Part shown: piece after piece, positions 43,328-51,342 of the stretch
Layout of the letters: the number at the start of each line of letters is the position of its first letter
How positions within the stretch are numbered: position 1 is the stretch's first letter
NCBI GenBank assembly: GCA_016702415.1
Contig: JADJEA010000001.1
Coordinates: forward strand, 539,001 to 603,000
Length of the DNA: 64,000 nt
Reading direction: 5' to 3'
Source of the DNA: Nostocoides sp.
GTDB lineage: Bacteria; Actinomycetota; Actinomycetes; Actinomycetales; Dermatophilaceae
The notes under the pieces: model-generated
Seen by the model: the letters and a program-made list of their open reading frames with translations, nothing else
Database searches by the model: none
Told to the model about the DNA's origin: nothing
Made by a program: the position numbers and the translations under genes

Positions 43328-43753
43328 ATGAGCACGGACGACACCTTCGTCAGCGCACTGAGGCAGGTCGTGGCGGGCACGCCAACTCATCTGGTCCGCC
43401 AGCCCGCGTATCTGCGGTCCGCCTTGAGCCGGCGCCTGGGCGAACTGGCACCGCAGTATCGCAGCGACATCCATCTCGTGTGCGGGGCCCTCGATGAGAA
43501 CGTCCCCGAGAGCCTCGCCGAACTCGCCCCGCTGACGACATCCGATCTGACCTGGCAGGCCCGGCATCTCGCCGCCTGCCGCGCGTGGACCCTCGAGGCC
43601 GCGGACCACGCCGTGCGTACGTGGGTCGCGGCGTTGCGCCTGCCGGTCCACGCGTCCTTGCCGTCGGCAACCGGAGAGGACGACAGCAGCTTCGGGCCCG
43701 AGGTCACCGGGGCGACCGTCCTCCGTCTGTACGGGACCGACGCAGCCCTATGA
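43328..43753 (+). CDS. Small protein made of the shared helical adaptor domain
   Basis: A 141-residue soluble protein. Residues 5-110 repeat the pattern of the preceding protein's N-terminus: AYLRSALSRRLGELAPQYRS, IHLVCGALDENVPESLAEL, then ACRAWTLEAADHAVRTWVAAL. It has no membrane segment or catalytic motif. GGAGGG a short distance upstream supports the ATG. It ends five bases before the converging kinase gene. The function is unknown; a protein-docking role is likely, as the domain otherwise occurs as an accessory module. Confidence 0.7.
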   Translation: MSTDDTFVSALRQVVAGTPTHLVRQPAYLRSALSRRLGELAPQYRSDIHLVCGALDENVPESLAELAPLTTSDLTWQARHLAACRAWTLEAADHAVRTWVAALRLPVHASLPSATGEDDSSFGPEVTGATVLRLYGTDAAL

Positions 43754-43758
43754 GGCGG

Positions 43759-45048
43759 CTACTGCGTTGTCGCCTCGACCAGGCCGGTCGCTGGTCCGAA
43801 GTCGACCTGTGTGCCGGGGAGCATGGCAATGGCCCGGTCCGGCACCACCTCGACCATCGCGTGCCCGGGAACTCGTGCCTGCCACGGCTGGGAACTGACA
43901 TTGCGCAGGCCCCAGACGTCCCGCTGGGGGTGTTTGACGAAGGTGCCGACCGGTCGGCATACGGCGTAGTCGTGTCGGATGTGGTGTTGCGTCACCTGCG
44001 CGCCGGACCCCACGAGCACCCTGCTGCGCCCGACGGTCAGGGTCAGGTCGACGTGGAGTTCGGTGCCGCAATGCCAGCACCGGGACGTCCCCGACACGCT
44101 GAGGGAGTTCTCGGCCGCGCATCCGGAGCAGGCCACGACTCGGTCGAGAGCGGCCGCGAGGTCCTTGCGCCAGGCGCTCTCACGGACCCGGTCCTCCGGC
44201 CGGATCAAACCGGAGGTGAAGGCCCGCGTGAACAACGCCCGCAGCGGGGCCGGAAGGATTTCCCAATTCGCGACCATGGCTTCCTGAGCTACCGGGTCCG
44301 GGGCATTCACCGCAGTGGCCGGGTCGAAGACGAACACCGCCTTGTCGCCGAAGAGTTCTTTCTCCGCGGCCTCATCGATGCAGGCATACAGGGCCTCCCG
44401 GCGGCCGAGCAGCGGGTGTCCGATCATGAGCACATAAAAGATGATGACGGCGAGGGAATGAAGGTCTGTCTGGATACTCGGCAGCGCGTCGCCGCGCACG
44501 ATCTCCGGTGCCATGAAGCGACGGGTACCCAGGACCACGCCCTCGGTCCCGTCCAGCCCGACATTGTCGTTGTCGCAGATGATGACTCGTCCATCGCCGG
44601 GGTCGAACATGATATTGCCCAGGCTGATGTCGCGATAGCACAGGCCCAGACTGTGCAGCTTGAGGAAGGCATCGCTCAGACCCACACAGATGCGCAAGGC
44701 GATGGAGACCCCCACGTCGACGCGGCCTCGCAGCAGGTCGCCCAGCCCGATGAAGCCAGCGGGTCGCAGGGGCATGACATAGCCGAAACTGTCTGGGGCC
44801 GAGATGATGTCGAGCGGCCACAGGAAGGCCGGGCTGGGACTGCCGCGCTGCACGAGTGCCGTGATCGCGTCGTGCTGGGTGCGCATGACCTTGGACGGGG
44901 CGTACCACTTCAGCGCGAGTTGTCGTTGCGACCCGTCGACGGCGCGGACCAGGTGAACCGAGCCCTGACCACCCTGGCCGAGGAGTTCCTGGACGCGCCA
45001 GGAACTCCCGAGTCTGGGCAGTGTGACCACGTCACCCTGACGCACCAT
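43759..45048 (-). CDS. TerY-P-type protein kinase with C-terminal zinc ribbon
   Basis: About 429 residues from the ATG giving MVRQGDVVTLPRLG, which has GGGAGAGA upstream; an earlier in-frame ATG at 45102 overlaps the divergent gene. The kinase domain has LGQGGQGSVHLV, LALKWY, a catalytic loop reading YRDISLGNIMF, and the metal loop CDNDNVG in place of DFG. These variants are typical of kinases in TerY-P triads. A zinc ribbon (CSGCAAENSLSVSGTSRCWH) and a beta-sandwich domain follow. No membrane segment. It is divergent from the vWA and PP2C genes that complete the triad. Confidence 0.9.
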   Translation of the reverse strand: MVRQGDVVTLPRLGSSWRVQELLGQGGQGSVHLVRAVDGSQRQLALKWYAPSKVMRTQHDAITALVQRGSPSPAFLWPLDIISAPDSFGYVMPLRPAGFIGLGDLLRGRVDVGVSIALRICVGLSDAFLKLHSLGLCYRDISLGNIMFDPGDGRVIICDNDNVGLDGTEGVVLGTRRFMAPEIVRGDALPSIQTDLHSLAVIIFYVLMIGHPLLGRREALYACIDEAAEKELFGDKAVFVFDPATAVNAPDPVAQEAMVANWEILPAPLRALFTRAFTSGLIRPEDRVRESAWRKDLAAALDRVVACSGCAAENSLSVSGTSRCWHCGTELHVDLTLTVGRSRVLVGSGAQVTQHHIRHDYAVCRPVGTFVKHPQRDVWGLRNVSSQPWQARVPGHAMVEVVPDRAIAMLPGTQVDFGPATGLVEATTQ

Positions 45049-45100
45049 CGTCGCTCTCTCTCCCTCGGGACTCCTCCTCATCCTAAGGCGGATGCGCTCC

Positions 45101-45802
45101 ATGCTTGACCCCAGCGTTCCGAAACGTCCGGGAAGTGCCCTGTCTCGGCGGCCACTTCATTTCATCATCCTGGCCGATTGCTCCGGGTCCATGGCCGCCG
45201 ACGGGAAGATGATCGCCCTCAATACGGCGATCCGCGAGACCCTGCCGCATCTTTCCGAGGTGGCATCGGCGAATCCGCACGCGCAATTGCTGGTCCGGTG
45301 CATCGCCTTTTCGTCGGGCGCACGCTGGCATCTCTCTCATCCCATGGAGGTCGACGATGTCGTCTGGAGTGATCTCGAATGCGGGGGGTACACCGATCTC
45401 GGGGCCGCCACTCGGCTGCTCTCGGACGCACTGACGGTCCCTCCCATGGAGACCAGGGCGATGCCTCCGGCGGTCATCCTCGTGTCCGACGGTATGCCGA
45501 CCGACGACTTCGAGTCGGCCCTCACGGCATTGGAGGCGTTGCCCTGGGGCCGTCGGGCCGTCCGGGTCGCGGTGGGAATCGGGCGGGATGCCGACTACGA
45601 CGTGTTGGTGAGGTTCATGGGTGCCGGTCCCGATGCCGTTCCCGCCACCGCCAGCAACCCCGAGCAACTGGTCGACGCCATCCGTTGGGCGTCCGTTCAC
45701 GCCTCGCGCGCGGCGAGCCAGGTCAGTCCCCAGGCGAGCGCCCCACCGCCTCCCCCCATCCAGGAAAGCCCCATCCGTGACCTCTCGGAGGTGTTGTGGT
45801 GA
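45101..45802 (+). CDS. TerY-like von Willebrand factor A protein
   Basis: A 233-residue vWA protein. The MIDAS motif is intact: FIILADCSGSMAADGK (DxSxS, here D-C-S-G-S), the Thr in GYTDLGAATRLL, and the Asp in VILVSDGMPTDD. TerY proteins form a conserved triad with a PP2C phosphatase and a zinc-ribbon kinase in tellurite/stress-associated systems described by Aravind's group. The start at 45101 is preferred to 45092 because AAGGCGGA sits at proper distance. The stop overlaps the phosphatase start. The vWA domain may be a client of the MoxR ATPase upstream. Confidence 0.92.
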   Translation: MLDPSVPKRPGSALSRRPLHFIILADCSGSMAADGKMIALNTAIRETLPHLSEVASANPHAQLLVRCIAFSSGARWHLSHPMEVDDVVWSDLECGGYTDLGAATRLLSDALTVPPMETRAMPPAVILVSDGMPTDDFESALTALEALPWGRRAVRVAVGIGRDADYDVLVRFMGAGPDAVPATASNPEQLVDAIRWASVHASRAASQVSPQASAPPPPPIQESPIRDLSEVLW

Positions 45803-47265
45803 AGCGCCCGGGCACCTCGCATTGGGACATCGCCGCCGCTACCGCGCTCGGGGCGGGTCATACCCGCTCCGGCCAACCCAACCAGGACGCGCATCAGGTC
45901 AGCGAACTCCCGACGGGCGACGTCGTGGTGGCCGTGGCGGACGGCCATGGCGGCAAGGGCTATGTGCGCAGTGACGTGGGGTCGCGTCTCGCCGTGAGCA
46001 TCGCGATCGACGAACTCACCCGCATCGCCAACGGCGAGCCGGAGCCTCTCGACTACCTCCCGACGCGGATCGTCCAGCGGTGGCGCGGCGAGGTGATGGG
46101 CGACGTCCGGGACCGGCCGCTGACAGCGGCGGAAGTCACCCGAGCCACTCCCGCCACGCTGGCCGATCCCTTCCAGCTCTATGGCGCCACCCTCCTCATC
46201 GCCTGGCTCGGGCGTCATGGGCTCTGGGCCGCTCAGATCGGCGACGGCGACATCCAGGTGTTTAGCGAGGGCCGGTGCGTCTCCCCCATCCCGGACGACG
46301 AGCGACTCGTCGGCAATCTGACCACGAGCCTGTGCGGACCGGATGCGGCAGCCGACTTCCGGTTCGGAAGCCTTCCTGACGTCGCGCCGGGTGATCTCGT
46401 CCTGCTCGCTACGGACGGGTACGGCAACTCGTTCGTCAGCCCTGAGTGGGCGAGCGAGGTGATGCCGGATCTCGCCGAGAACATCGACCGACACGGGATC
46501 ACGCTGGTAAGGGAGCAGCTGCCGTCGTGGGTCGAGCAGTCGGCGGCGATGGGTGGTGACGACACCACCGTCGTCGTGGTCCGACGCCGGGCCCTGCCGG
46601 CTGCCGTACCCGGTGCTGGTGACACGGTGGTTGCGACCGTGGTGCGGCCCACCGGGCCCGAACCGAATCGTCCGGCCCGGCAACCGATCCCGACATCCCG
46701 ACCGGCGGCCGCCGCCCCTACGACCGGGTCTCGACGGTCACGGGGCAGGCGGGTGGCACCTGCTCTCGTCGCCGGCATCGTCGGTCTCGCCGGGGTTGGG
46801 TATGCCGCGACCCGGCTTTCCTCGGGCAGTGACCAGGTGTCCGTCCCAACGTCCTCGACCACGTCGGGGCCGTCAGTGACGACGTCGTCCCGACCCGCGA
46901 CCACGTCGACGCGCACCCCGACCGCATCCATCGAGCCCGCCACTGGCGGGTCCTTCACCGATGGGTCCTTCACCGGGGGGTCGTTCACGACAACCGGGCC
47001 CACGACAACCGGGTCCACGACAACCGGGTCCACGACAACCGGGACCACGACAACCGGGACCACGACAACCGGGACCACCTCTTCGGGGGAGCCGACCACC
47101 TCGGCGACGACCACGGGGGCGGCGACCTGCCCGGATAGCGTGTTCGTCCAACCCCTCGCTCCCACGCCAGCAGGCTTCGGGGTGTTCGCTCTCCTCCCCG
47201 CCGGTGTGGCCCTCACCCAGCTCGGCGACGCGTGGAATCGGCAGGCGTCGTGTGCCAACCGATAA
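45799..47265 (+). CDS. Membrane-anchored PP2C phosphatase of the TerY-P triad
   Basis: A 488-residue phosphatase. Metal ligands are visible in QPNQDAHQV, VAVADGHGGKGYV, LLATDGYGNS, and GGDDTTVVVV. After the catalytic domain come a basic linker, a membrane helix (VAPALVAGIVGLAGVGYAAT, near 320), and a Thr-rich stalk with TTTGx pentapeptides. A short outer tail with two Cys (ATCPDSVF and ASCANR) ends it. Most TerY-P phosphatases are soluble, so the stalked outer tail suggests coupling to the envelope. The GTG overlaps the vWA stop (GTGA). Confidence 0.9.
   Translation: MKRPGTSHWDIAAATALGAGHTRSGQPNQDAHQVSELPTGDVVVAVADGHGGKGYVRSDVGSRLAVSIAIDELTRIANGEPEPLDYLPTRIVQRWRGEVMGDVRDRPLTAAEVTRATPATLADPFQLYGATLLIAWLGRHGLWAAQIGDGDIQVFSEGRCVSPIPDDERLVGNLTTSLCGPDAAADFRFGSLPDVAPGDLVLLATDGYGNSFVSPEWASEVMPDLAENIDRHGITLVREQLPSWVEQSAAMGGDDTTVVVVRRRALPAAVPGAGDTVVATVVRPTGPEPNRPARQPIPTSRPAAAAPTTGSRRSRGRRVAPALVAGIVGLAGVGYAATRLSSGSDQVSVPTSSTTSGPSVTTSSRPATTSTRTPTASIEPATGGSFTDGSFTGGSFTTTGPTTTGSTTTGSTTTGTTTTGTTTTGTTSSGEPTTSATTTGAATCPDSVFVQPLAPTPAGFGVFALLPAGVALTQLGDAWNRQASCANR
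46986..47075 (+). repeat. Six 15-base tandem repeats in the phosphatase stalk
   Basis: Six exact-length copies of CACGACAACCGGGNC, varying only in one base near the end. They encode TTTGP, TTTGS or TTTGT pentapeptides. The unit is a multiple of three, so copy-number change would alter stalk length without breaking the frame. Confidence 0.85.
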
Positions 47266-47351
47266 CCGGTGGGTCGCGGTGCAGCGGACGCGTCATGCCC
47301 GACGTGATCAGCGGGTTCGTGGATCGGCGTGCGGATGGGATCAACCGGCCA

Positions 47352-47371
47352 TGTCATCTGTTTGAGGGACA
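47352..47371. promoter_or_regulatory. 20-bp palindromic operator, copy 3 (module B)
   Basis: The right arm TGAGGGACA is perfect and the left arm TGTCATCTG is partly degenerate, with TT between. A TAGGTT -10 lies at 47394-47399, 22 bases further on, the same distance as in copy 2. The GTG of the phosphatase gene starts seven bases after the -10, so the transcript is probably leaderless. Confidence 0.6.
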
Positions 47372-47405
47372 AGGCAGGCAGCCTGGGCGAAGCTAGGTTG
47401 CCCTT

Positions 47406-48284
47406 GTGTCCACCTCCAGTCCGGTACCACGGTCCACCGGTCCGGAGATTGCGCTCAGTTGGGGGGCCTGCACGGACCCTGGTGAGCGAGGCCGCAACGA
47501 GGACGGTCATCTCGCGGAGCGTCCCGTCTTTCTCGTCGCCGACGGGATGGGCGGGCACGCCCGCGGGGAGGCTGCCTCGAGCGCGGTGGTGGCGGCGTTT
47601 CGGCCGCTGACCGGTGCCGACTGGGGCAGTGCCGCGGACCTGAGGCGGGCCATCACCGCCGCCAGTGACAAGGTGGATGCGCTCGCGCGCGATGGCGCCT
47701 GTCCGGGCTCGACCGTCGCCGGAGTGATGCTGACGCACGAGGGCGGTCAGGCGTACTGGCTCGTCTTCAATATCGGCGACTCTCGGGTCTACTTGTTCAG
47801 CGGCGATCAGCTCGAGCAGGTGAGCATCGATCATTCCCGGGTTCAGGAACTCGTCGACATCGGGGAGATGTCGGCCCAGCGGGCTCGTGATCACCGCGAC
47901 CGCAATGTCATCACCCGGGCCCTCGGGGCCGGAATCCGCGGCGCCCCCGAGCCCGATCAGTGGCTGGTGAAGGTCGTCGCCGGTGATCGCCTCGTCATCT
48001 GCAGTGACGGCCTGACCACCGAGGTCACCGATCCACTCATCGCCGCCACCTTGCTCAGTGTGGGCGACGCGGCAGCCGCGGCCCGCGAGCTGGTCAACGC
48101 CGCCTTGACGGCGGGTGGACGTGACAATGTCACGGTCGTCGTGATCGACGTGCTCGGAGCCCCACCGACGGGGGACGTCTCGGCATACACCACGGAGATC
48201 ACCCTCGACCTGCTGCCCAAGGTCGACCTGGATGCCCCGACCATGCCCGCGCGGCGTACCGGTGAAAGCAGGTGGAGCTCCTGA
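47406..48284 (+). CDS. PP2C-family Ser/Thr phosphatase, module B
   Basis: A 292-residue cytoplasmic phosphatase paralogous to the module A enzyme. Motifs are GRNEDGHL, FLVADGMGGHARGE, VFNIGDSRVYLF, VICSDGLTTEV, and GGRDNVTVVVIDV. It heads the run of genes that leads to the FtsK-like ATPase, with overlaps or tiny gaps throughout, so one operon is likely. The GTG start is placed seven bases behind a -10 element. Its TGA overlaps the next ATG (TGATG). Confidence 0.94.
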   Translation: MSTSSPVPRSTGPEIALSWGACTDPGERGRNEDGHLAERPVFLVADGMGGHARGEAASSAVVAAFRPLTGADWGSAADLRRAITAASDKVDALARDGACPGSTVAGVMLTHEGGQAYWLVFNIGDSRVYLFSGDQLEQVSIDHSRVQELVDIGEMSAQRARDHRDRNVITRALGAGIRGAPEPDQWLVKVVAGDRLVICSDGLTTEVTDPLIAATLLSVGDAAAAARELVNAALTAGGRDNVTVVVIDVLGAPPTGDVSAYTTEITLDLLPKVDLDAPTMPARRTGESRWSS

Positions 48285-49720
48285 TGGCCCGGGCGATGTG
48301 GGTTCCGGGCTCCGATCACGGCCTTGTCTGGGGAGGTGGCGTCGCCATTCTGGACGGCTCCGTCTCCATCGAGGTCGTGGAGAAGACGTGGCTCCTCCTC
48401 GAGGGCGGGGCGGATCTGCGGGCCTTCCTGGAGGGGATGAGTGAGGCGATCGGCTCCGGTCTGTTGGGGCTGCCCGGCTTCGCGATCGGCCTGGTCCGCG
48501 GTGAGGCGATGAGTCTCGCGGCGCGCGGCGAATTTTCCGCAGGCGTGGTGGGAGCGGCTGGCGTGGTCAGCATCGAGGGGTCCGGGGTGACCACCTGGTC
48601 CGAGCGGCAGGTCCTCGGCGGCGAAGAAATCACGGTTGGTCGAGTGGGCACCGAGCGCGCGCGTGGGCGAATTCTGGTGGGTGGGGTCGTGCCGGCCGGC
48701 GTGGTGGTCTGGCACCGTCGGGATGCCGCACTGACCACCGACGCGAATGTCATGCGGGCGGCCGCTCCGGCCGCGTCACCACCCTCCGGCACCGGGGTGG
48801 GTATGCCGTCCGCCCCCGTCGGTGCCGATCCCGCTTCGGCAGCCACCGGTTCCGGTGACCGAGCCGCCGCCGCGGCCGGCTCCGCCGCCCCCCCAGAGCC
48901 GGAGGACACTGTCGACCCCGATCGGGAGGATGCTCCCGGCGCTGGCCCGGGACGGTTCGATGCGCTCTGGGGCGAAACGGTGATCCACACCGTCGAGGAA
49001 GCGGCCATACGACCCCCGGGGGAAACCCCTGCGCGTCCGGAGCACGCGGACAATGTCACGCTGGTGGAGTCGCAGTCATCGGGCTCCGGGGACGGCGCGG
49101 TCAGTCCCTTGCCTGCCGCCGCCGTCCCAGAAGCCCGTCGGCACAAACCCCCATCGTCGGCCGGTGCGGCTGGGTCGCAAGAGAGGACTGATGCGGGGCG
49201 AGCCAGGGTTCCGGGCGATCACGACGGTGCCACCGTGGCGCGGATTGACCTTGACGCCGGGCCCCCGGGCGGCGACATTCCCGCGTCGCTGTGTCCCGAG
49301 CAGCACCCAAATCCCCCGCAGGCGGCCTCCTGCCGCATCTGCGGTCGTCGCGTCGGGTCGGACATCGTCAGCATCCCCCAGCCCTCGATCGGCCGGGTGC
49401 ACACATCCACCGGCGAATCGGCGGACCTGGCCGGGCCTCTGATCGTGGGCCGCAATCCGCGTCCCGCCCGCTTCCAGGGCAGCCGGATCCCGGGTCGGCT
49501 GGAGTTGCCCTTCCCCCACATTTCGGGGTCGCACCTGGAGTTCCGGGTCGAGGGCTGGTCCCTCCTGGCGGTTGATCTGAACTCCCGAAACGGGACCTTC
49601 CTGCGCCGCGGCGAGGACCCGCCGCAGCGCCTTCTGGCCAACTCGCCGGTCGCCCTCTATGGCGGTGACGTCATCGACTTCGGGGACGATGTCATGCTCT
49701 CCTTCGAATTCCTCGCATGA
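48284..49720 (+). CDS. FHA-domain protein with zinc ribbon, module B
   Basis: A 478-residue adaptor matching the module A FHA protein in layout: N-terminal domain of about 145 residues, Pro/Ala/acidic linker of about 190, zinc ribbon (CPEQHPNPPQAASCRICG), and C-terminal FHA domain with LIVGRNPRP, ISGSHLEF, and LNSRNGTFL. It should bind phosphothreonine on the kinase encoded next. The ATG at 48284 is preferred over GTG 48272 because AGGTGGAG lies seven bases upstream of it. The stop overlaps the kinase start (ATGA). Confidence 0.9.
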   Translation: MARAMWVPGSDHGLVWGGGVAILDGSVSIEVVEKTWLLLEGGADLRAFLEGMSEAIGSGLLGLPGFAIGLVRGEAMSLAARGEFSAGVVGAAGVVSIEGSGVTTWSERQVLGGEEITVGRVGTERARGRILVGGVVPAGVVVWHRRDAALTTDANVMRAAAPAASPPSGTGVGMPSAPVGADPASAATGSGDRAAAAAGSAAPPEPEDTVDPDREDAPGAGPGRFDALWGETVIHTVEEAAIRPPGETPARPEHADNVTLVESQSSGSGDGAVSPLPAAAVPEARRHKPPSSAGAAGSQERTDAGRARVPGDHDGATVARIDLDAGPPGGDIPASLCPEQHPNPPQAASCRICGRRVGSDIVSIPQPSIGRVHTSTGESADLAGPLIVGRNPRPARFQGSRIPGRLELPFPHISGSHLEFRVEGWSLLAVDLNSRNGTFLRRGEDPPQRLLANSPVALYGGDVIDFGDDVMLSFEFLA

Positions 49721-51342
49721 CGCCGCGCCCCTCCCCTCCGACCCTTGACGACTTCGTCTTCGTCGACGTTCTCGGATCGGGTGGTCAGGCCACGGTCTAT
49801 AAGTACTCCCAGCCGGCAATGAGCCGCATGGTTGCGGTCAAAGTCCTGCATGGCAAGCTCGGGCCGCGCACCCGGAGTGCGTTCGAGGCCGAGACCCGCA
49901 CGATGGGACAGCTGTCCGCGCACCCGAACGTCGTGAGCATCTATCAGGCGGGAATCACTGTCGATCTCAGTGCGTATTTCGTCATGGAGTTCTGCCCCCC
50001 GCCCAACCTGTCGGTCCGAGTTCGCAAGCAGCACCGGCCGTACGGCGTCCCGGAGGCCCTCCGCACCGGAATCCAGATCGCCGGTGCGGTCGAGCGAGCG
50101 CACTCACTCGGGATCCTCCACCGTGACATCAAGCCCGCCAATATCCTTGTAACGGAGTACGGCACTCCGGCGTTGACGGACTTCGGCATCGCCGCCTCGC
50201 TCGTCGGGGCCGACTCCGGAGGGGCCGAGGGAGTGTCGATCCCGTGGGCACCGCCCGAGCAACTCGTGGCTGGTGCCACGTTGACACCCACCGCGGACGT
50301 GTATTCCCTCGCGGCCACGCTCTGGACCCTGCTCGTCGGCCGGTCTCCCTTCGAAATCCCCGGGGGAGACAACAACAATTCTGCGCTGAGCCGCCGGGTG
50401 CGGACCGACCCAGTGCCCAGGATCCGGCGACAGGACGTGCCGGAAACGCTCGAACTCGTCCTGGCCCGGGCCATGGAGAAGCGGCCCGAGCCCCGATTCC
50501 GCAGCGCTATCGAACTGGCGCGCGCCCTCCAGCGGGTCGAGGCCGAACTCCACCTCCCCCAGACGCCCTTCGTCGGCGGACAGGTCACCCCCGGCGACGG
50601 AAGCGACGGGGTGGGCGAGGAGGAGCGGGGCTCGACCCGGTTCGTCGCGTATGTCCCCATCGACCCCGACGGGCCGGCGCAGACCGGCCGAGGGACTCGG
50701 CATACGAACCCCGGCATGACGCATCCGGACCTCACGAACCTCCACGCCGATCCCCGCCCCGACGTCATCACCGACGGCCACGGCAGCGCGCCGGTCGGCG
50801 TGCGGGACTTCACGGGCCCACAGCTGCTCAATCGCGGGATCGAGGACACCGATCTCATCCCGCAGCGGGCGCCGGCGACGCCCGAGCAGCTGCCGACGGG
50901 TGTCTCGGAGCCGGTGGCTCCCGCTCCACGTGGGACCGGTCGCGTCGTAGGGATCCTCGCCATTGCCGCGCTGGCCGTCGTCGCGGTCGTGGTGTCGCTC
51001 GCGACGCTGTTGGGTGGAGGCTCGGGAGGCCATTCCTCCACGTCGTCGACCAGCAGCGGTGTCAACCCGATGGATGCCGTCGGCGAGGATGTGCCGCCGG
51101 TGGACGGGCTGGCGCTGGCACCCAAGGGCTCCGGGTGGCTGGTGACGTGGAATGCCGCCGCGCCTGCGTCCGCTGACGCCTTTCTCTATGTCGCTTACCG
51201 CCCGGGCGAGCCCCGACCCGAGTACCAGTCGACATCGCAGACCCGCGTCACCGTCAAGAAGCTCCAGGGGATGACCTGCGTGTCGGTTCTCCGGGTGCGT
51301 GCGGGGCGCCAATCGGAGGCAAAGGAGGCATGCAGGTCATGA
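49717..51342 (+). CDS. Transmembrane Ser/Thr protein kinase, module B
   Basis: A 541-residue kinase with a complete catalytic domain: LGSGGQATVYKY, MVAVKVL, ILHRDIKPANIL, LTDFGIAA, and WAPPEQL. A linker of about 130 residues leads to the membrane helix VVGILAIAALAVVAVVVSLA near residue 410, then a Ser/Thr spacer and a small outer beta-sandwich (GSGWLVTWNAAAPASADAFL) ending with two Cys (GMTCVSV, EACRS). The outer domain resembles that of the module A kinase. The stop overlaps the next gene's ATG. Confidence 0.93.
   Translation: MTPRPSPPTLDDFVFVDVLGSGGQATVYKYSQPAMSRMVAVKVLHGKLGPRTRSAFEAETRTMGQLSAHPNVVSIYQAGITVDLSAYFVMEFCPPPNLSVRVRKQHRPYGVPEALRTGIQIAGAVERAHSLGILHRDIKPANILVTEYGTPALTDFGIAASLVGADSGGAEGVSIPWAPPEQLVAGATLTPTADVYSLAATLWTLLVGRSPFEIPGGDNNNSALSRRVRTDPVPRIRRQDVPETLELVLARAMEKRPEPRFRSAIELARALQRVEAELHLPQTPFVGGQVTPGDGSDGVGEEERGSTRFVAYVPIDPDGPAQTGRGTRHTNPGMTHPDLTNLHADPRPDVITDGHGSAPVGVRDFTGPQLLNRGIEDTDLIPQRAPATPEQLPTGVSEPVAPAPRGTGRVVGILAIAALAVVAVVVSLATLLGGGSGGHSSTSSTSSGVNPMDAVGEDVPPVDGLALAPKGSGWLVTWNAAAPASADAFLYVAYRPGEPRPEYQSTSQTRVTVKKLQGMTCVSVLRVRAGRQSEAKEACRS

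Noticed and set aside
45046..45102. Kinase start at 45102 and vWA start at 45092
   Set aside because: Both would overlap the divergent gene or lack ribosome-binding site spacing; 45048 and 45101 have better upstream sequences.
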